Shown here piece by piece: positions 59,540 through 64,000 of a DNA stretch of 64,000 nucleotides (position 1 is its first letter; each line of letters opens with the position of its first letter). Position numbers and translations under genes: made by a program. The DNA lies in NCBI GenBank assembly GCA_024349245.1, contig JALDNG010000026.1, positions 1,412,501 to 1,476,500 on the forward strand, given 5' to 3'. The notes under the pieces were generated by a model. The model searched no databases. It was given only the letters and a program-made list of their open reading frames with translations, and was not told where the DNA came from. The stretch is from Neodontobutis hainanensis (taxonomy: Eukaryota > Chordata > Actinopteri > Gobiiformes > Odontobutidae).

Positions 59540-62375
59540 GCATATAAAATGTACAATAGTAGACAAGAATAGTAGTATTATTTGTCCGTGAGAATCTGGG
59601 ATTCATACCCAATTTATTTGGACTGAAATGCAAAAAAAAAAAAAAAATACAGAAAGCCATATTTTTAGATGTTCCATTAACTTCCACAAGATGGCACTGT
59701 CTGTTCTCCTCTATTACCCATTACAGAAGTCATTGTTGCTGCATTTGTTTTAAATACTTAAGTCATAAATTAATACATTAAATCTTGTGATACAGTAGTA
59801 AAGCAGACTTTAAATTTTTCTGCAACATACAGTTGAACCAACTCAAGTAGCAGTGCATATTAAAGCTCAATGTAAAACTTAATTGAAGTCATTTCAGATA
59901 AACTTTGTTTCATATGTTTATTTTATGTTGGAAAGAAATGATCACAAACCAAATAAAAATGTATTAGTAACCATCTTGCTTTGCATTCTGCATTATTACA
60001 TATAAAACAAAATAAAGATTTTTAACAAATCTTTTAATTAATAAATAAACTATTTTCAAATTTCAAAATCAGACTAGTATAACTCTAGGTAACCAGGAAC
60101 ACCCTTCCTGTGTTCAAGGTTTTGAAAGAGTGGCAAATTTACAAATGTAATAAAGACATTTCTACCAACTCTATCACTTTAGATTATTTTCTCAAAAAGG
60201 TACAGCCCTGTAGATAAGTCAAAATTAAAGACAAAAACAATAGTTTTTTTTAACCTGACAACAAGCAGTATGTTGGCCCTTGTCACATGAGCAGGAGAGC
60301 AAGACTTACTTACATTAATAGTTTCTAACATTGTCACATATGAAAAAACTGATTTTGAATATTTTCTAATTTTGCTATAAAGTATTCGACACTGATCCCA
60401 GATCAGACCTGTGGTGCACAAATCAAATAAATGTTACTTTATATACACAGGATTGCAACCTTCTAGTGGTAACATCATAGTGCCTAGTTTTACAAATCAC
60501 TTTAAGCGTAAAGCAGTGCATAAATCCAACCGCAAGGTTGAGAAAACAAACTGCCATCCACGAGCAGATCGAAGATATGCATACATTCATGGTGGAGAGC
60601 TCCATTTGCTCAGCTGACAGCCTATAACAAGTTATGGTGAAGGGTCAAGACGGCCAAGCTTACTACAAAAGAAGCACAAAAATAGAAAAAACAATTATAC
60701 ATTTTTAGTGATCACCATAAAACAACTTTATGGTGGAACAGAAAATAGAAACCTAATAATTAAAAACCTGCAAAAAAGGACCAGGGTAATAAAGATTAAA
60801 ATAATTATATTTTAAATTAAAACAGGAAAATGCTGTGAAAGAGAAAAGCAACAGAGGTTGAGCAGTATAGAGTTGACATACATTTTAAATACTGAACATG
60901 TGAACTCATATAAGCTCTGCTTCGTGTTTATTTAATTATTAAAATATTCTATAATGATCAAAGAGCGACTTGGGCCTTTCCTCATCTTAACTGCAGTAGA
61001 AAGATGTTCTTTGTTAATTATTTGTAGACTTAAAATTACTTAATTTACTCTGAGCCTTTCAAATCAGACAATTTAGGGTCACGTCATACATTTATTGAGT
61101 GACCGCAATGCTGGCCATAGCTAGAGACCTGTTATCTAAACCCCACCAGTTATTTGAGGAATTACAGTAGGTGTGCATGGTTGCCCATCCTCTTACCGAG
61201 AGTGCTACCCTTTCTGGTTCTTGTGCAGCTTCTGAAGACAATTTCTTAGTGCTGCAATCCAACAATGTCTTGTCAAAATAATGCTTACATTAAAAAAATA
61301 AAAAGCTTTAAAAGCAAGCCAGGTACACATATGCACACAGATCACTCATAAAACTACAGGCCAGCCCACTACCCCACAAGAAATTATCTTCACCAACCAC
61401 ACTTATTTTTATTAAAGCCACATCTAAGTTGAGGAGAGTGTTGCATTTAAATCACAAGTGTCCAATCTGCTCATTTCTCAGTAAAATGGCTGCAACACCT
61501 CACCACAATTAAGACACTAAAGTTAAGAACAGATGTCTGAAGAAATCTGAAGACCATGACTTTATATAGACCTCAAAATTGCTTCATGTTAAATGACAGC
61601 ATTACTCCCCACACGTCTCTTCTGTACTACAGATTTTACAAAAATTATTGAGTTAATTACAACCAATAACAAGTATCATAGAGACTCATATTTAGGAAAG
61701 TAATTAGTATTAATTTTAGAAGCAATCTGGGTTAGTGGACCTGGGTGGTAAACCATCAGTGGCAACACTTGTCACGGACGTATTCATCTGTGTTAAAAAT
61801 GTGCATTCCAGACCATACAATATCCATTTGAATCTATCCATTTGCATTATTTTAACCATTACTTAGACCAATAGCTATACATTTCTTTTTCAATTTCGAT
61901 ATTCAATTAAAGCTATCCCAGATTTATGGTTGACTATTCATATTGCCATTATTTTACCACCCAGCCATATAAATGAGAATTCTGAAAACATTCTCCTACA
62001 CAGGAGCAAGGCATTACACAAATATCTGTGCCCAAAAAGGAAACAAAAAAGCTAATAGAACATCCGCTTTGGAAACTTCCTATGATGTTGGGGCAAAGCT
62101 TTGTGTATGTGTTTGTAAGCTCTGTGTAGAAGATTGCCTTAACAGAGAACCCCTGCTGCAGAGACTGCGACAGTGAAAAAGTGAAAAAGTCAAAAACTGC
62201 ATAAATATAAACAAACACATGCAATACATGACACTGAGCAGGCAATAAACATAAAATATAAAAATAAACAAGCTTGTGCAGGTAGTGACATGTTAGGTTG
62301 TGACAGAGTTTAGTGTAAGGTGCAAATAAAACTACTGCATGTTAATTAGCAAAGCCTTAAAAATATGGACATATT
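59540..62375 (-). other. Probable 3' UTR and flank of the CCP gene
   Basis: AT-rich, with no coding exon. Several TTTATT motifs (AATAAA on the minus strand) are possible ends of the CCP gene transcript, for example at 61408, 61091 and 60928. None can be chosen from sequence alone. Confidence 0.4.
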
Positions 62376-62434
62376 TTACCGCTTTTTTTTCTTTTGGATC
62401 CAACAGACAATACAAATGACAATGGCAGCAAGGA
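62376..62434 (-). CDS. CCP gene exon: membrane segment and short basic tail
   Basis: After the acceptor CGTAG it reads VLAAIVICIVCWIQKKKKR and stops. The junction gives a hydrophobic run of about 20 residues. A GTAAAA directly overlaps the stop codon and could serve as an alternative donor to a longer cytoplasmic tail. Confidence 0.82.
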
Positions 62435-64000
62435 CTACGAGACATTTGAAGATGAGCAAAAATAGGTAAAACAATGACAAAATAGAGTGTTATTCAAATG
62501 TCTTCGCTTGGATAACAAAATAAATAACATTTGCTTGTCAAAAATAAATGAGCAGTATTATTACTAGTTACAATAACATCTTTCATTAATGCAAAATGTT
62601 ATTGGGTGGTCAAATAAAATTCTACATGAAAAAAATCATATCCCTTTACTTCACCAATATTATTTTAATTAGTTGGCATTGTCTCTTTAATCTGATCTGC
62701 TAAAAAGTTTAAACTTACCGCCCAACACACCGAGCACAATCGATGTTGTATGATGTCCACCATTCTCCGAAGAAACTAGTCAGAAAAAATTTATTTGTCA
62801 GTATTTATTGTGTGTTAAAACGAACAGCTATAGCCTACTACATTTGATACAAAACACAGGTATTCGGGAAAAGGACAATTCTTTCTTTTTTTGATGAATT
62901 TGTAATTGAATAATAAATTCGGAAATTTGCTATTCTCGGCTGAAAAAAAAAAGAGAGGACAGGCTCTGGGGTTAAGTGAGGTTTTTTTAGTGGGCTTACC
63001 CCATGACATGGCGCAAAAACAGAGCAATATCTAACAAAGTTCAGCAGAGGCTTTAGTTGGGATTACTGCTGGGGCGGAAGTATTTTTATTATTTTATTTG
63101 TTGCTGAAAGCTGTAAAAAAAAAAAAAAAGTATATACAGTTTTTTTTAATACAAATGTGTGTGAAAGTGAATATCCTAGAGTTTTATTTTCTTCAAATAT
63201 AAATTAGGGGATAATAATCACCCCACCAGAGTGTAACAGTTATCCTGATTGTTTTACTACAGAACTATACACTTACATGTACATTCTGGAGGTGCAGATG
63301 ACCACTGACTTTTTTTCATGCATATCAGGGTTTTATTGCCGTTCATTTTGTATCCAGTTTTGCACTCGAATGTCACAGAGTCCAAGTATTTATAAGAGGT
63401 TTGAGACCCACCCACCACCTGGCCATCTTTTACTTCAGGAGCTTTGCATTCAATTTCTATGGGCGGAAAAGATAAAAATAGATAGGAAAGGCTATAATTT
63501 TGTTTCCAATTTAAAAGCCATGATTCAGGCTGCAGTCAAACAAAAGAAATCTTGGTCGACTAAAATCTCCATACATTTCAATAGTATCACGTATTATCTC
63601 AGTAACTGTCCTGCAAAATGCTCTTTGTCTTTAGTTTGTCTAATAGTTTGGTGTCTATGTTGTAAACGGTGTAGTGTGTACACTGACAGTACACTATCTA
63701 TATTTGAACAACCTGACTGTGTTTAGCAAAATAATCTACAGTTGAAATAATAAATCCAAAATCTACAAAATCTAAGTCTGTGGAAAACGTAAAATGCGGC
63801 AGTGTTGACATTTGGCAACACTAATGGTTTTCTATATTATCGGCAACGTAGACTAAAAAAGAAATTCAGGTTATTTGTGAAGAAAGCAGTGCTAGTGCAT
63901 TCTTCAATGTGCCTTACTTACGTTCACATAATGGAGGTGTAGGGACCCACTGACTATTTTCTCTGCATGTCAGGTTGCCTTGTCCATTCATTTCAAATCC
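62376..64000 (-). CDS. CD46-like membrane complement regulator, C-terminal part (CCP/sushi; partial)
   Basis: Minus-strand exons 63922-64000+, 63277-63456, 62719-62775 and 62376-62434 join in phase 1 throughout. They encode the end of one CCP domain (GFEMNGQGNLTCRENSQW, PTPPLCE), a complete CCP (IECKAPEVKDGQ, SVTFECKTGYKMNGNKT, LICMKKSQWSSAPPEC) with four cysteines and the conserved tryptophan, a short stalk (SSENGGHHTT), a membrane segment (SIVLGVLGVLAAIVICIVCW) and IQKKKKR before TAA. Such proteins protect host cells by binding C3b/C4b. The position opposite the miR-29 genes matches CD46. The rest lies past the right edge. It could instead be another member of the complement-regulator family. 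Confidence 0.88.
62719..62775 (-). CDS. CCP gene exon: stalk and start of membrane segment
   Basis: A 57-nt phase 1-1 exon reading FSSENGGHHTTSIVLGVLG. It links the last CCP domain to the membrane segment and has a good acceptor (ACTAG) and donor (GTAAGT). Confidence 0.85.
63277..63456 (-). CDS. CCP gene exon: complete sushi domain
   Basis: A 180-nt phase 1-1 exon, the standard one-exon-one-CCP arrangement. Four cysteines sit in IEC, FEC, LIC and PEC, with SQW before the last. An NKT glycosylation site is present. The 149-codon + strand open frame here is antisense. Confidence 0.93.
63922..64000 (-). CDS. CCP gene exon: end of a sushi domain (partial)
   Basis: The minus-strand reading GFEMNGQGNLTCRENSQWV, then PTPPLCE, holds cysteines 3 and 4, the conserved tryptophan and an NLT glycosylation site. 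The exon continues beyond the window and ends in phase 1 at a gtaagt donor. Confidence 0.9.

Larger units (their letters stand above)
50160..59560 (+). ncRNA. Putative miR-29b/miR-29a-c host transcript
   Basis: A + strand unit is inferred from the promoter-like region near 50.1 kb, several good splice sites (donors at 50326, 50913, 52556, 52900, 53497; acceptors before 52512, 52857, 53465, 53926, 56695) and two miR-29 hairpins near the end. An AATAAA at 59534 follows about 85 bases after the second mature miRNA. In human, MIR29B2CHG occupies the same place between CD34 and CD46. Exon boundaries are predictions without transcript support. A short spliced open frame within it is listed separately. 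Confidence 0.55.

Noticed and set aside
63277..63726. 149-codon open frame on the + strand
   Set aside because: Its first part is the antisense of the complete CCP exon; the true coding strand is minus, shown by cysteine pattern and splice sites.

Overview
This window is vertebrate nuclear DNA, almost certainly from a ray-finned (teleost) fish. The reasons are short coding exons with GT-AG splice sites in long AT-rich introns, long microsatellites, degenerate tRNA-derived SINE copies of a type common in teleosts, and protein sequences that are plainly vertebrate but diverged from mammals. Most long open frames here are chance frames in introns and UTRs. The genes were rebuilt by splicing.

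Layout from left to right. (1) 4412-21192, + strand: the last ten coding exons found of a class A plexin, best called plxna2, encoding most of the cytoplasmic Rap-GAP and Rho-GTPase-binding region. Its 3' UTR runs to about 24.6 kb and contains an uninterrupted (GT)n tract of about 134 bp. (2) 24.6-33.6 kb: no gene seen; two SINE copies and regulatory-looking sequence. (3) 33790-45749, + strand: cd34 in eight exons, a 270-residue sialomucin with a short ectodomain, one membrane segment and a tail ending in the CD34-type DTEL. (4) About 50.1-59.56 kb, + strand: a transcription unit that appears to be the host of the miR-29 cluster. It has a CCAAT/GC-box region at its start and two clear pre-miRNA hairpins, miR-29b at 59.24-59.31 kb and miR-29a/c at 59.39-59.45 kb. 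(5) 62376-64000, - strand, running off the right edge: the last exons of a membrane-bound complement-regulator-like protein, with CCP/sushi domains, a membrane segment and a very short basic tail. It sits where mammals have CD46.

The order and orientation plxna2 > cd34 > miR-29b/miR-29c host > < CCP gene match human 1q32.2 (PLXNA2, CD34, MIR29B2CHG, CD46) as known from general knowledge. This synteny is the main reason for naming plxna2 rather than another class A plexin, and for the CD46-like call.

The most unusual items are: a possible spliced small ORF in the miR-29 host, with phase-compatible exons and a GC-AG intron; the reduced mucin region of cd34; the KKKR end of the CCP protein; a perfect 28-bp palindrome beside a plxna2 splice donor; several long perfect or near-perfect hairpins in plxna2 introns; and a palindromic RFX-type site near an octamer between plxna2 and cd34. 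I saw no clearly new multi-gene system.
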